The notes below the pieces were generated by a model. That model saw only the letters and a list, made by a program, of their open reading frames with translations. It did no database searches and had not been told where the DNA came from. The translations under genes were made by a program, and so were the position numbers. A stretch of 64,000 bases of DNA from Inia geoffrensis (taxonomy: Eukaryota; Chordata; Mammalia; Artiodactyla; Iniidae): the NCBI GenBank assembly GCA_036417435.1, contig CM070900.1:35503496-35567495 (forward strand). The letters are read 5' to 3'. Within the stretch, counting starts at the first letter, position 1; the number at the start of each line of letters is the position of its first letter. Positions 20,648 through 31,639 of this stretch are shown piece after piece.

Positions 20648-20950
20648 AAGCAGTGGTTCTCACCCTTGCCTACACCTAGACACCAGCTGCTCCAAGTCAG
20701 GTCCCCTGACCAGTAGCATTGGCCTCCCTGGGAGCTTATAGCCTGTTAGAAATAGAGGATCTCAAGCCTTACCCACACCCAGGGAATCCACATCTGCATT
20801 TACCGAGGTCCCCAAGTGGCTCACAGGACATTAAAGTGTAAGAAGTACTGCACAGGACTAACTAAATAAGAATCTCTGAGGTGGGGTTTGAACCTGGGCG
20901 TTGATTAAGGCTCCCAGGTGATCCCACCGGGGCAGTTGATGTACCAACTA
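20648..20950. mobile_element. hAT-Charlie non-autonomous element(s), MER5/MER20-like
   Basis: 'cagtggttctcacccttgcc', 'cctgaccagtagcattggcc', 'gggagcttatagcctgttag', 'ataagaatctctgaggtggg', 'ggctcccaggtgatccc'. The pieces fit the hAT MER family. Two nested or adjacent copies are possible. Confidence 0.65.
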
Positions 20951-21294
20951 CAGACTTAGTGTAATTGGTTCTATATCAACCCTTTCGTTTTTCCCAGTCT
21001 TCTTACTATGTGATTCAGTTTATTCACTGTGGGCTCCATGTGCCCCTTGGAAATCATTACGTGTCCCACACTTGGGACCACTGGCCAGGATGACTGTCTC
21101 AGATCACGTGAATGTCACACAGGAACATACAATATTGACATTCACCTGAGCTTGGGGAGAAAGTGTTTCCCCTTCATATAAAATAGACCACAGTTCTACA
21201 CCAAGACACATAACCATTACAGGCCTTTTTATCTAGGGATGGAGCATAATGTCAGGTCTTTTAAAATCAGGCTTTGGAGTTTAAAAAATAGGGC

Positions 21295-21405
21295 TTTGAA
21301 TTGCCACTCTGAGCCCTGTGTCAGATGGGGTTAATACCCGCCCCACAGAGCTGCCGTGTTTAAATAAGATGGTGCAGATGATGCTTGATCAATATTAGGT
21401 GATAA
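21295..21405 (+). mobile_element. MIR 3' half
   Basis: 'tgtgtcagatggggttaata', 'cccacagagctgccgtgttt', 'aaataagatggtgcagatga'. Truncated MIR. Confidence 0.55.
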
Positions 21406-21409
21406 TTAT

Positions 21410-22170
21410 GTTTTTGTACACTCCTCCTCCCCTCCTATCCCACCTCTTTTCCTGCACCCCTCTCACTGTCACTGCTCCCGTCACATTCGTTTATTCTGCC
21501 TTGAGCGCCTCTCGTACAGATGACATTTCTCACATTGTAGTTGAAGCTGAGGAGCTCGAGCTCCACCTCCCCCCATCTCTTGACAAAAAGTAAAAACTCT
21601 GCCGTCTCTCAACAAATTATCTGACGCTTTTCTAAAATGCAACTGAAACCTCATTACGTGCATGAACACCCTTCCATCAGCTCATTCCTAGCTCTAATAT
21701 TAATATAATTGTTGCCGAGACATTGCAGTTGGCCTCAGAGGCAGTCAGCAAGGCGTCGTGGTTAGTAACCTGAGATGGCTGCAAAAGCAAAGAGTTGGTG
21801 GAAGCCGCTAGCATTTCTGTGTGGCCAGATGATGCTGGAGAGTGGCTTCTGAGCTTCCCTTCCGTTGCCAGATAGATGGGAGTTAGGAGAGGGACAGGGT
21901 GTCCATGTCAGAATAGATGCCCTCCCCCAGCACCCAAAGTCATCTTATCACAACATGAATCTGAACATGCTTAAAACTGATGTTTAAAACCCTATGAGAT
22001 TTCATTTGAAAATATCTGCGATTTTGTGACAAAGGCACATGCACTGCCAATAGTACTGTGGTTTGTTGACTATGTTTAAAACTCAAAGAATGCTGCATTG
22101 CAGTTAGTGATGAGTGAAAGTAAAGGTACATTTTTTTCCAAAAAAATAAATCCCTATGGGAGCTTCTCAC
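21410..22170. other. Unassigned sequence
   Basis: No repeat or gene recognised. Confidence 0.4.
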
Positions 22171-22174
22171 TACT

Positions 22175-22405
22175 TTGCAAATAAAGACCAACACTCTTAA
22201 CACGGTCTACAGAATCTGGCTTCTAGATACTTCTCCTAGTCATCTCCCCAACTCCCATTGCTCTAATTATTGGGCTGTCTTTTTCACCTGATTGAGTCCT
22301 TGTTTTGTGTGAGTCCCAATTCCCAGGCCGTAGACTGAGTCTGATTTTGTGCAGTATCATAGCCCTAGGGTCTAGCTTGTAGCAGACGCTCAATAAATAG
22401 TCACA
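22175..22405 (+). mobile_element. L2 LINE 3' fragment
   Basis: 'taacacggtctacagaatct', 'ctagggtctagcttgtagca' and 'gacgctcaataaatagt' mark the L2 3' end. Confidence 0.75.
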
Positions 22406-22429
22406 GAAAAAATAAACACATGCAAGGAT

Positions 22430-22860
22430 GTCATACAAGGGCTTCCTACCTAATCTGCCCCACTCTGCTTTGCAATGTTTCTCTGGGTAACGATGAAATG
22501 CTGCAAGTTGCCTATATAGGCACCAGCCTGTGTTCTACCTTCCAGCTTTTGGTTAACTGGACCCCCTGCCTAACATATCATTGTATTCCTCACTCACTTT
22601 GTGTAGGAAATCATACTCTTACACAAGAGTTTTTTCCTCCCATGAACTTCCTTCGACTCACCGGCCCTCTAGGCTATTATGGCCCTCCTTTTTCTGCCCA
22701 TTATGCTACATAGATAACCTCTCATTTCACGTAACTCTGTTCCATGTTTGTGTCTGCCTCTCTAACACCTTGAGAAAGAAGAAATGAGAAAACGTAAAGT
22801 GTGTGGCATAGCAGGTGATGAGTAAATAGGATGTATGTATGTGAATATATGTGTATGTCA
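22430..22860 (+). mobile_element. L2 LINE fragment
   Basis: Second plus-oriented L2: 'caagggcttcctacctaatc' to 'tgtgtggcatagcaggtgat' and 'gagtaaataggatgtatg'. Confidence 0.6.
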
Positions 22861-22894
22861 ATATGTCACTGATATCATGGTGCATAAAGAAGTA

Positions 22895-23250
22895 TGTGTG
22901 GTAGCCTCAGTGCTTTTGCACTTGGTGTTCCCTCCATCTGGATATTCTTCCTGCCTCTCTTCCTAGTCATTTTACCTGCCCTGCAGACCTCAGTTCAGTT
23001 ATATCACTGCCACAGGGAAGTTTTCCCTGCCCTAACCCCTAGACTCAGTCAGACCCACTGCTATATGTTCTAGCTCCTTATGTTTCCTTTATGAAGCTTA
23101 CTACCAGTTATAAGTATAAACTTTATCGTCTGATGTAAGTTTGCCTCCCCCTTTATACCGGAAGCCTCATGAGGACTGTCTTTATCTTCGTTTTCCCGCA
23201 GCATCTAGCATCATGCCCCGTACCCTGTAGATGCTCTCTGGGATGAATAT
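22895..23250 (+). mobile_element. L2 LINE 3' end, well ordered
   Basis: 'cagtgcttttgcacttggtg', 'ttccctccatctggatattc', 'cagacctcagttcagttat', 'agggaagttttccctgccc', 'aagcctcatgaggactgtc', 'cagcatctagcatcatgccc'. Nearly the full L2 3' motif order. Confidence 0.85.
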
Positions 23251-23251
23251 C

Positions 23252-23324
23252 CGCAGCCCTTACTAGAACCCTAGTAAGTTGATCATCTGAGCAGTTGATC
23301 ATCTGCAGCCCTTACTAGAACCCT
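23252..23324 (+). repeat. Nested small tandem duplications
   Basis: 'gcagcccttactagaaccct' occurs at 23253-23272 and again at 23305-23324 (period 52). Between them 'gttgatcatctg' occurs at 23278-23289 and 23294-23305 (period 16). Both are essentially exact, so recent. Confidence 0.92.
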
Positions 23325-23329
23325 GAGTG

Positions 23330-24100
23330 TGAAAAGAGAAAGTAGGCAGACGAGGATGCCCTGCTTCCCTTCCTCAATGTGGTCCTGGAGGGTGTTCCTC
23401 CACTGCCTATGCATAGAAACCCCGCCCAGTCATTCAACATCACAGGGACTGGCTGGGAAGCATTGTGGCCACTGATTCCCACCCTGCCCCATGGTGCTTC
23501 CCTCCCTGTTAAAATCAGGCCGCAGCTCTCCTGCGAGCTTGTTCCTTGAAACACTCAGCCAGGTCCAGTGGCCAACTGCAGAGGCCACAGAGGGACATGA
23601 CGGCAAACCCAGAAGGGAAGGCAGGTGGCAGAGAGGACAGCAAAGTTGTCTTCTAAGTAGGTCTGACATCCCAGACATGTTCTGTCTGGAAGAACGAGCT
23701 TCACCAGATTTTGGGGGCAGGTGGGGGAAGAGGTGTTCGCTCCCTCCTCTACCAGCTGCGTCACTCAAAATGGACAAATGGTGTGATGTGACTTGAGTAT
23801 AAGGATCTTTTCAGGTGACCCCCTACCCCGTCCACTTGGAGCTGACCGTTTTCCTGTCATTGACTTTCCTATTATCACCAAACAACTCCAAAGCTTTTCT
23901 TCCATTCGTCCTGTCCTAGAGAGCCCTTAGGTGACTGTCCCCAGCCAGCTGGAAGGTTAGAAGCATTCAAACATCCACGCAGCCCAGGGAGAGGCTTGGA
24001 GGGTATGTACGGAGTGCATTTGTCCTTGACTGGCGCTAGCCCTCTGGCCGTGAGTTGGGCAGTAGCCTGGCTACAGAAAGGAGATCAGACAGAAAGAGGA
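23330..24100. other. Unassigned, moderately GC-rich
   Basis: No repeat recognised. Overlapping open frames of 69-115 codons on both strands at 23430-23796 have no splice signals and look like chance. Confidence 0.4.
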
Positions 24101-24104
24101 CTGA

Positions 24105-24240
24105 GCCCTGGGACCAGGAGCCTGGGTCCACACCCAGCTACCTGCTCCCTGTGCCTCATTTTACACCCTGCAAAACAGAAGGGCGGGACAAGATGAGCGA
24201 TCTTCACGTTCTCTCTTTGCAGCTGTAGAGCTAAGAGGAC
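24105..24240 (+). mobile_element. MIR fragment
   Basis: 'cacacccagctacctgctcc', 'ctgtgcctcattttacaccc', 'acaagatgagcgatcttcac', 'gcagctgtagagctaag' match the MIR core and 3' end. Confidence 0.5.
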
Positions 24241-24474
24241 ATGATGTAGAGCCACCACGGGGGACAAAGGAGAAGGACTTTGAGACACTTACATTTCCCA
24301 CACGCTGACCCCTACATCTCACACAAAGTGCACACAGTCACACACACTCACTCGTGCTTTCATGTTCTTTCTGTCGTCTCAGAAGCTCTCATCTGTTTCA
24401 TGCACCAGCCTGCTGTAAAGGACACATGACACCGTAGGTGATAAGAAAATAGAGTCCAGCTAAGTACGGAAAAG

Positions 24475-24540
24475 TTTGGAAGCCACTGAACCAGATGATC
24501 TCTGAACTCTTTCAGCCCTTGGAACCTTCAGCTTTAACAC
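24475..24540 (+). mobile_element. MIR 3' end fragment
   Basis: 'ccagatgatctctgaactct' and 'ttcagcccttggaacc' match the terminal MIR segment. Confidence 0.4.
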
Positions 24541-24587
24541 TGGGAGGCACAGTCCTGTTCCAGGTGTCTGTTAGAAAGTAACAGAAG

Positions 24588-24828
24588 TGTAGTGGTTTAA
24601 GAGCATGGGCTCTGGAGCCAGACTGCCTGAGTTTGACTCTGGCTTCTGCCTCTTACTGTGTGTCCTTAGGAGAGTTACTTAACTTCTCTCTGCTGTTCTT
24701 TCCTCATCTCTAAAAGGGGTATAAAGGAGTACCTGCAGCAGAGTTTTTAATGAGGATTAAATGAGTTAAATATGCAAAATGTGTGGAATTATACTGAACA
24801 TAAAAATGTATTCATAAATATTGGCAGG
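24588..24828 (+). mobile_element. MIR SINE, near full length
   Basis: 'gtagtggtttaagagcatgg', 'gctctggagccagactgcct', 'gagagttacttaacttctct', 'gaggattaaatgagttaaat'. Strong match including the tRNA-related head. Confidence 0.92.
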
Positions 24829-24854
24829 TACAATTTTATAGCTTAACATTACTA

Positions 24855-24945
24855 AACTAGTGGTTCTTAACATATTGAGGGATGATGGATCCCTCCATAA
24901 AGGATCCATAAAGCTATGGATTCTTTCTTGGAAAACTAGATACCA
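24855..24945 (+). mobile_element. hAT-type MER fragment
   Basis: 'actagtggttcttaacatat', 'gggatgatggatccctcc' and 'aaagctatggattc' match a hAT MER repeat start. Confidence 0.45.
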
Positions 24946-25154
24946 AAGCATCCTGGGCCTTCAATTGAGAGAGCAGTGAGCTCAATGCCCTGAGTTGAGC
25001 ACTGAGGCCGCAAACAGGCAAGCGCTTCACCCGAGATCTTGTAATGAAGTAGCAGTGGAGTAAGGCTGGAGCATACGTTCCCAGGCCCCAGCCTGGCATC
25101 TTCAGGGCGTGCATCCTTCCTCCCCAGTGCAGACATGCGAAGACGGTCGTGTAG

Positions 25155-25320
25155 ACTCGGATGCCATCCCTGCTCTTCTACCTGCTGGTTGTATGACTTT
25201 GGAAAGTTTCTGAATATCTCTGTGCTTCAGTTTGCTTGTCTGTACAATAGGGACACGCTGTGTCTCACAGGTTGTTACAAATTGCTCACCTCTATAGGAG
25301 CACAGAGTAGGTGAGCTACT
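25155..25320 (+). mobile_element. MIR SINE remnant
   Basis: 'ggttgtatgactttggaaag', 'tgcttcagtttgcttgtctg', 'tacaatagggacacgctg', 'caggttgttacaaattg'. Confidence 0.75.
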
Positions 25321-25329
25321 CCGTTTCTA

Positions 25330-27240
25330 TGGTTACAGAAGGGCTGTTCTGGGAAGTGAAGACTCCCCTCCACACAGATGGTAGGCTAAGGGAATGGGAA
25401 GGGTCTCATCTTCAACATCTGTGATGGTTCCAGGAAGTCATCTGGCGGGCTTCAGGGAGAGTCCCAGGCCAAAGTGTGGAGAGAGAAATCTCTCCTTATG
25501 TCTTTTCCCTTTCCTGAGATATCCAGGAATTTGGTTCCTTCTAGAACATAACCTCCAAAAAAAAACTTTCCCTTCCCACCCTAAGATGTTATTTCATCAT
25601 ACTTGAAAAAGCTTTTAAAGGCATAATTTAACATGATTTGAAGAAGGTTCAGTGCTTGGTTCAAAAAGGGAGGCTGGCAGGAGAACCCAGGCCTCTTGGT
25701 GCTGAATTCAGGACACTTCCTTTCTTGCAGGCACCATGTCCTCACAGAACCCACCTCTGGGCCCCTAAACTGGTATCCAGCTTGTGTTTGGGTACCAGAC
25801 TCAACAGGATTCCATTCCAGGCTTTATGAAACACCTATGACTACACCTGCTCGGGGTGGTGGCCATCATGCTGTTTCTCAGAGACAGGCTGTTTCCCAGG
25901 TCTAAACCCTGGAAGGAGTCTTTTTCATGGTCCATTGAAAAGGAGCATTGGGCAACTTCCATCCCATGTTAGAAACTTCTTTCCCTGACCAGTTTTATCA
26001 TTTGTACCTGGGCATATAGTCATGGCTGCTTATAGCCTTGCTTTTTTTCATCCAGTTCATGTTTATGAGTCTTAGCTCCCTAGCTAAATTTGTAAAGTGT
26101 CCTTGAGAATAGGGTTGTATTGTATAACCACTTTGCCTTTGGGTCCAGGTGAGTTCTGAACCTAGAAGAAAATTTAACAAAACTGCTTTTTTAAATCTAG
26201 CAAAACAAAATACAAAAGCCTGCTTAATTTTCTTTCATAAATCAACAAATACAGACATATATAAACATTCCTCACATATACACATACATGTATATTTAAG
26301 TGGCACATAGCTTGCATTTTTTGGAGGAGTACTTTGATGATTCAACTGAACCTATCAAACAGTGAATGATCAGGTAATTAACAGGTTCTGATAAATGATC
26401 GTTCATTAAATTTTATGGTAAATGGAGCAGAGACTATCCATATTTATATTAGAAAGAACCCAGTATGTCTCTCAAATAGCTGCAAATCTCTCCAACAAGG
26501 TATACATTTTTTTAAGCGCTTTCCAGAGGGACCTAGTTTCAGGGATTGCAATTTGCTAAGAGATTGGACTGGGTATTTCCACGGCAAATAATTCTGTTTA
26601 CATTACACACAGGCCTAGTAACACAGCATGCCCTGTATAACTCATTACTATCAGTGTGAGGCTTCCGACCCTGTAAAAGGTGCAGCAGCATAAAGGACAT
26701 GTAAAGGAGACGGAACATGCAGGTTGTTTACATTTCTTCAGTTTTGATTTTTGGTTCTTTTTGTTTGGTTGGTTTTTTTTCCAGATCTCCTTTCTTAGGA
26801 GGCTTTAGATGGGGGAAATGAAAGAAATGAGTTGCATAACCAAATTAGTTTGGGAGATTTGGGCCTAGAGGATTGAGGTGAAGTAGATAATGGATGCACA
26901 GGGATAATGAGCTCAGAGAGACCAACTTGTGAACACAAACAGTAGGTATATACACGCAGCTTTCACTTCCCCGAAGCTAGTTTTATGAGGCTGCAGACTC
27001 AGGACGAACACCTCTGGTGCCAGCTCAGCCTCCATGATCCAACACAGTTCTGAGGGTGGGGAGGAAATTAAAGGAGACAGAAGGGAATCGCCCTAGCATC
27101 CATTTTCTCCATCAGTCTTGGCTCCTTGGATTTCAGAAGGAGAAGGGCACCAGAGAGCAGCGAGTCCCACTGAGTTTTATAAGGTGGTTAAGAGTCCTGC
27201 CAAAATGTACACAAAGCATAGAGCTGGGGCTGGAAACATG
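25330..27240. other. Repeat-free block, possible regulatory sequence
   Basis: About 1.9 kb without any repeat I can recognise, the longest such stretch here. The central part (26170-26700) is AT-rich, with homeodomain-type TAATTA at 26377-26382 and near-palindromic AATGATCGTTCATT at 26394-26407. An acceptor-like 'cacttcctttcttgcag' (AG 25729-25730) is followed by a short ATG frame of ten codons. A conserved non-coding element is possible; nothing here proves it. Confidence 0.3.
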
Positions 27241-27241
27241 T

Positions 27242-27350
27242 ATCTCTTAATTCCCATTCTGGTGCTAATTTCATAGAAAGATGAGGAAGAGATCTCTTAA
27301 TTCCCATTCTGGTGCTAATTTCATAGAAAGATGAGGAAGAGATCTCTTAA
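27242..27350 (+). repeat. Exact 50-bp tandem duplication
   Basis: The unit starting atctcttaattcccattc occupies 27242-27291 and is repeated without a single difference at 27292-27341, followed by the first nine bases of a third unit (27342-27350). Perfect identity implies a very recent duplication or an assembly artefact. Confidence 0.97.
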
Positions 27351-27429
27351 CCTGATTATCCACCTGGAGATCTATTAGGAGGAGTTCTTGTTGCCGTGAG
27401 TGTGTGTGCGCGGGCACGCTCCCGCGTGT

Positions 27430-28005
27430 ACATGCTTTATTAACTTGAGATGTAATTGACCTATATTAGTTTCAGGTGTACAACATGATTTGATATCTGT
27501 ATATATTGCAAGATTATCACCACCAGAATAAGCTATGTATCGCCATACATAGCTACAAAAATGTTTTTTCTTCTCATAGCAACTTTCAAATACACGATAC
27601 AGTATTATGAACTATAGTCACCACACCGCACAGTACCTCCCCATGACTTATTTTTGAGCTGGAAATTTGCACTGTTTTGGTCACCTTCACCTATTCTCCT
27701 CATCCACTATCCACCCCTTCCTCTGGCAACCAGCAATCTGTTCTCAGGTTCTATGAGCTTAGTTTTTGTTTATGTAGATTCTACATATAAGTGAGCTCAT
27801 ACAGCATTTGTCTTTCTCTAGTCTGACTTATTTCAATTAGCGTAATGTCCTCAGGGTCCATCAATCCTTCTTTTTATGGCTAAATAGTATTCCATCTTTA
27901 TATATGTGTGTGCGTATGTATATGTGTACGTAGATAAATAACATTTTCTTTACCCATTCATCCATAAATGGACAGTTAGATTGCTTCTATGTCTTGGCTT
28001 TGTTG
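27430..28005 (-). mobile_element. Older L1 (L1MA/L1MB-like) 3' end
   Basis: Reversed L1 3' UTR and ORF2 end: 'acttgagatgtaattgacct', 'gtttcaggtgtacaacatga', 'cctctggcaaccagcaatct', 'agattctacatataagtgag', 'tatggctaaatagtattcca', 'aatggacagttagattgctt'. Confidence 0.88.
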
Positions 28006-28009
28006 CCTT

Positions 28010-28660
28010 GTTTAAGGGAGATAAATATTTCAATCAAATTGAATTCTGTCACAATCTGCAGTACCGCTGTTATATGAAGGACTCAGATATTGTGTCATCA
28101 GCCATCTTGTCCTCTCGCCCCCAGTGAGCCAGTGGCCTCAACAGCCATCCCTTACCTGAAGTACTGCCTTTTTTTTAAGACCCATTTCTCAAAGAAGCAG
28201 GGGAATGGACTTTCTGAATTATGCAAACCGCACTCTTGAAGATCACAGAGAGCACAGAGGAGTGTGGCAGGCCAGGTTAGATCGCCCCCCTTGAGCCATC
28301 CTACCGGGTATTCTCAGGGTCTCAAGAGATAGGGAAAGCATAATTATTTAATATCACTTAGGATCTTAAAAAATAGTTACAAAGGACTGTCCTCATCCCA
28401 CAGAAGTCCCATATTTCTTTGGGTAACTTAGTCTTCATGTGAGAACTCGTGTTCAGTTGCTGTGCCAAGCACCCAAGCTCTGCTCTACCTGTTCCCATCT
28501 CTGTCCAGTGCTCACTTAGTCTCTTTCAACACCAGTGGAAGTAATGTGTTCCCCTACTGGGGTTCAAAGCTCCTTGGCAGTAGCTACTTTTTCTTTGTCT
28601 TCCTCTTGGGTCTTTATGCATAGTATAATGTTTATTTAAATATCTGTTCACTAAAATAGG
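28010..28660. other. Mostly unassigned; weak L2 resemblance at the end
   Basis: No gene seen. 28550-28650 ('ctccttggcagtagctactt', 'gcatagtataatgtttattt') may be an L2 3' end but is too diverged to call. A minus-strand donor-like CTTCAG|GTAAGG lies at 28150-28156 without a good acceptor. Confidence 0.35.
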
Positions 28661-28667
28661 TTAATAA

Positions 28668-28780
28668 TCATGATGCTAACCAAAATGTCTTCACTCTTAC
28701 TATTTGCCAGACATAGAGCTGAGATCTCTACGTGCATCACATTTAGCAAGGAGGTCATTATTGTTTCACAGATTAAGCGG
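28668..28780 (-). mobile_element. MIR fragment
   Basis: 'actatttgccagacatagag', 'acgtgcatcacatttagcaa', 'gaggtcattattgtttcaca'. Weak reversed MIR. Confidence 0.45.
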
Positions 28781-29034
28781 GAAAAATATTACCATATTTT
28801 TTGTGTCTAAAGAAACCAGGGTGGGTCCCATAGTCCCTTGAGGTGGATTTCATCCCTGAGAGTATAATTCTGTGAAAACTGCTCTCTCTGACCTCCTAAA
28901 GAGAAACATTTTTGAAGACCTAACTGTTTAATCAAATTCACAGGGCTATCCATGCCTCAGACTCTCATACACTTGGGGTAACATTTCAATGTATGTGAGC
29001 ATGTGTATCCCTCTGTCATCCAAAATAATGTGTA

Positions 29035-29085
29035 AAGATTGGAAATGACCTTGAAAGGCATTTAGTCCAGCCTCCTTCTTCCAGC
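29035..29085 (-). mobile_element. MIR 3' end fragment
   Basis: 'gaaatgaccttgaaaggcat' and 'ttagtccagcctccttct' match the reversed terminal MIR block. Confidence 0.4.
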
Positions 29086-29635
29086 CAGCTCTGTACTTAA
29101 CGTATCCTGGCCACATTTGGTGAAGGGAAGCTTCAATCTTTCCTTGTAATTCATTTCAGTTCATCCTTTCCTCACTTTTTAGGTCAGTTGAAGCTCACGT
29201 TCTTCCATTTTTAGCTCTCAGGCACTGTCTTAAAGCTGGGGTGTGAGGAGGTAAGGATGAGGGAGAATGTTTGTAGAATCGTTTAAAGGTTTTTAAGATG
29301 CAGCACAAAACTTAGTTTTGAGTTGTATCTCCTTTGGCCTCCGAGCCTTGAAAAGGTATTAGGACCAGGTGATGCTAGCCTTGGGTGTTAAGCCTGAAAT
29401 GCAAAAGACACCAGAGGAAGCTTGAAAGTTGGCTTCTACCACTTTGGGGAAAGTTACTTCCTCATTTTTTAAACGTTTATAACGATATTTCCTTGATTCT
29501 AAGTTACACTCATTTTTTTTTTTTTGTCATGTAAGTTTCTTAAGCAAATTCAGCCTTATAAATTACAAACACATTCAGTGTTGTGGTTTTCCCATTCCCC
29601 TGTAACAATCCCCTAAATTAAATTGATTATCTTAC

Positions 29636-29638
<3 letters not shown>

Positions 29639-29715
<77 letters not shown>

Positions 29716-29745
29716 GTCTCTCTGTCTCTCTCTCTCTCTCTCTCG
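29639..29745 (+). repeat. Compound microsatellite (AC)n(TC)n
   Basis: About 18 AC units are followed by about 35 TC units interrupted by three TG steps. It directly abuts the target site of the L1 at 29765. Confidence 0.97.
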
Positions 29746-29764
29746 GTCCTGAAATAGAATAATT

Positions 29765-30119
29765 TTTTTTAACATCCTTATTGGAGTATAATTGCTTTAC
29801 AATGTTGTGTTAGTTTCTGCTGTATAACAAAGTGAATCAGCTATATGTATACATATATCCCCATATCCCCTCCCTCTTGAGTCTCCCTCCCACTCTCCCT
29901 ATGCCACCCTTCTAGGTGGTCACAAAGCACCGAGCTGATCTCCCTGTGCTATGCGGCTGCTTCCCACTAGCTATATATTTTACATTTGGTAGTGTATGTA
30001 TGTCCATGCCTCTCTCTCACTTCGTCCCAGCTTACCCTTCTCCCTTCCCTGTGTCCTCAAGTCCATTCTCTGTGTCTGCGTCTTTATTCCTGTTGTGCAC
30101 CTAGGTTCATCAGAACCAT
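29765..30119 (-). mobile_element. Young L1, 3' UTR only
   Basis: A 5'-truncated insertion of about 355 bp containing only L1 3' UTR and its tail: 'ccttattggagtataattgc', 'gtggtcacaaagcaccgagc', 'atgcggctgcttcccactag'. The 15-bp target-site duplication tgaaatagaataatt is perfect at 29750-29764 and 30120-30134. Confidence 0.96.
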
Positions 30120-30350
30120 TGAAATAGAATAATTCTTAATTCACAGGATAGTGAAGTCTGAGTGAGACTAAACTTGATAGTACAGTTTTGAAATCTATAG
30201 AGACATATATAAACATTATTTTTTACAGTGAACAGTATCAAATTTATGATTTCAAGATAGTTATATAGGGTGAAAAATATTGAGCTTCAACTAAATATTC
30301 TTACAGAAAACCTTTTTATTCCTATTTGTTTACTTGCTCTCACAGCTTAT

Positions 30351-31005
30351 TTTTAAAACAATTTTTATTTTATATTGGAGTATATAGTTGATCTACAATG
30401 TTGTGTTAGTTTCAGGTGTACATCAAAGTGATTCAGTTATACATAAACCTATTCTTTTTCAGATTCTTCTCCTATATATAGGTTATTACAGAATGTTGAG
30501 TAGAGTTCCCTGTGCTATATGATAGGTCCTTGTTGATTATCTGTTTTATATATAGTCGTGTGTATATGTTAATCCCAAACTCCTAATTTATCCCTTCCCC
30601 CCACCTTTCCCCTTTGGTAACCATAAATTTGTTTTCAAAGTCTGTGAGTCTGTTTCTGTTTTGTTAATAAGTTCATTTGTATCATTTTTTTTAACTTCCA
30701 CATATAAGTGACATGATATTGTATTTGTCTTACTTCACTTAGTACGATAATCTCTGGGTCCAACCATGTAGCTGCAAATGGCATTATTTCATTCTTTTTT
30801 ATGGCTGAGTAATATTCCACTGTGTATATGTACCACATCTTTTTTATCCATTCCTCTGTCATTGGACATTTAGGTTGCTTCCATGTCTTGGCTATTGTAA
30901 ATAGCGCTGCTATGAGCATTGGGGTGCGTGTATCTTTTCAAATTATGGTTTTCTCCAGATATATGATCCAGCAACCCCACTCCTGGGCATATATCTGGAT
31001 AAACA
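30351..31005 (-). mobile_element. L1 3' end with short 5' inversion
   Basis: 30351-30965 is L1 3' UTR plus the end of ORF2 on the minus strand (ORF2 C-terminal remnant in the frame 30635-30919, with a recognisable TWKQPKCP and MEYYSAIKK-like stretch). From about 30966 the L1 sequence turns round and reads in plus sense to about 31005. 12-bp arms at 30954-30965 and 30988-30999 form a perfect hairpin across the turn. A second twin-priming-like product, from an older subfamily than the one at 3440. Confidence 0.88.
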
Positions 31006-31029
31006 CATTATTATGGTTCAGTTGGCTAC

Positions 31030-31530
31030 TTGATATTTACTGAACACTTACTACGTACCAGAATTTGTTCTCAGTCTAGGGGTTAGAGCACTGGGAAAAA
31101 AAAAAAAATCTGACCAAGTCCCTGCTCTCATGAAGTCTTTCTTTCTCTTAGGAAGAGAATGAGAATATACACACAAACAAGGGAGATAGAAAGTGGTGGA
31201 TACTATGAAAAAAAAAAACAAGCTAATGGGACAGTACTTTGTGGAGGACCATTTTAGCTAAGAGAGTCAGGAAAAGTTTGTCAGAGCTGAAACCCGAATA
31301 TCAAAAAGATATCTGTCTCGTCTTGAAAGGAAGAGTATGGGGAAACATTTCAGACAGAAGAGCAAACACAAAGACCTTCATGCAAGTCTGTCAAGGATGA
31401 GAGGAGAGAGTGGCTGGAGCACAGTGGATGAGGAGGAAGTGGAGGGGGGGCCAGAAAGGAGAGAAATGAGCAAAGGCCAGATCATACATGGCATCTCAGG
31501 CTATGAGAGTGAGTTTGGATTTGAATTTAC
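31030..31530 (-). mobile_element. L2 LINE, extended copy
   Basis: 'gaacacttactacgtaccag', 'tccctgctctcatgaagtct', 'ttgtcagagctgaaacccga', 'gcaaacacaaagaccttcat', 'gtggctggagcacagtggat' and 'ggcatctcaggctatgagag' follow L2 backwards for about 500 bp. Confidence 0.75.
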
Positions 31531-31639
31531 TCAGCCCCTGCTTTTAACAAACTCAGGAACTAAAGCCCAAAGGTGAAGTGACTTGTTCAAGGTCCTTGAA
31601 ACGCTGGATGGTTTTGGAAATGAGATCGCCTCAGTTGCT

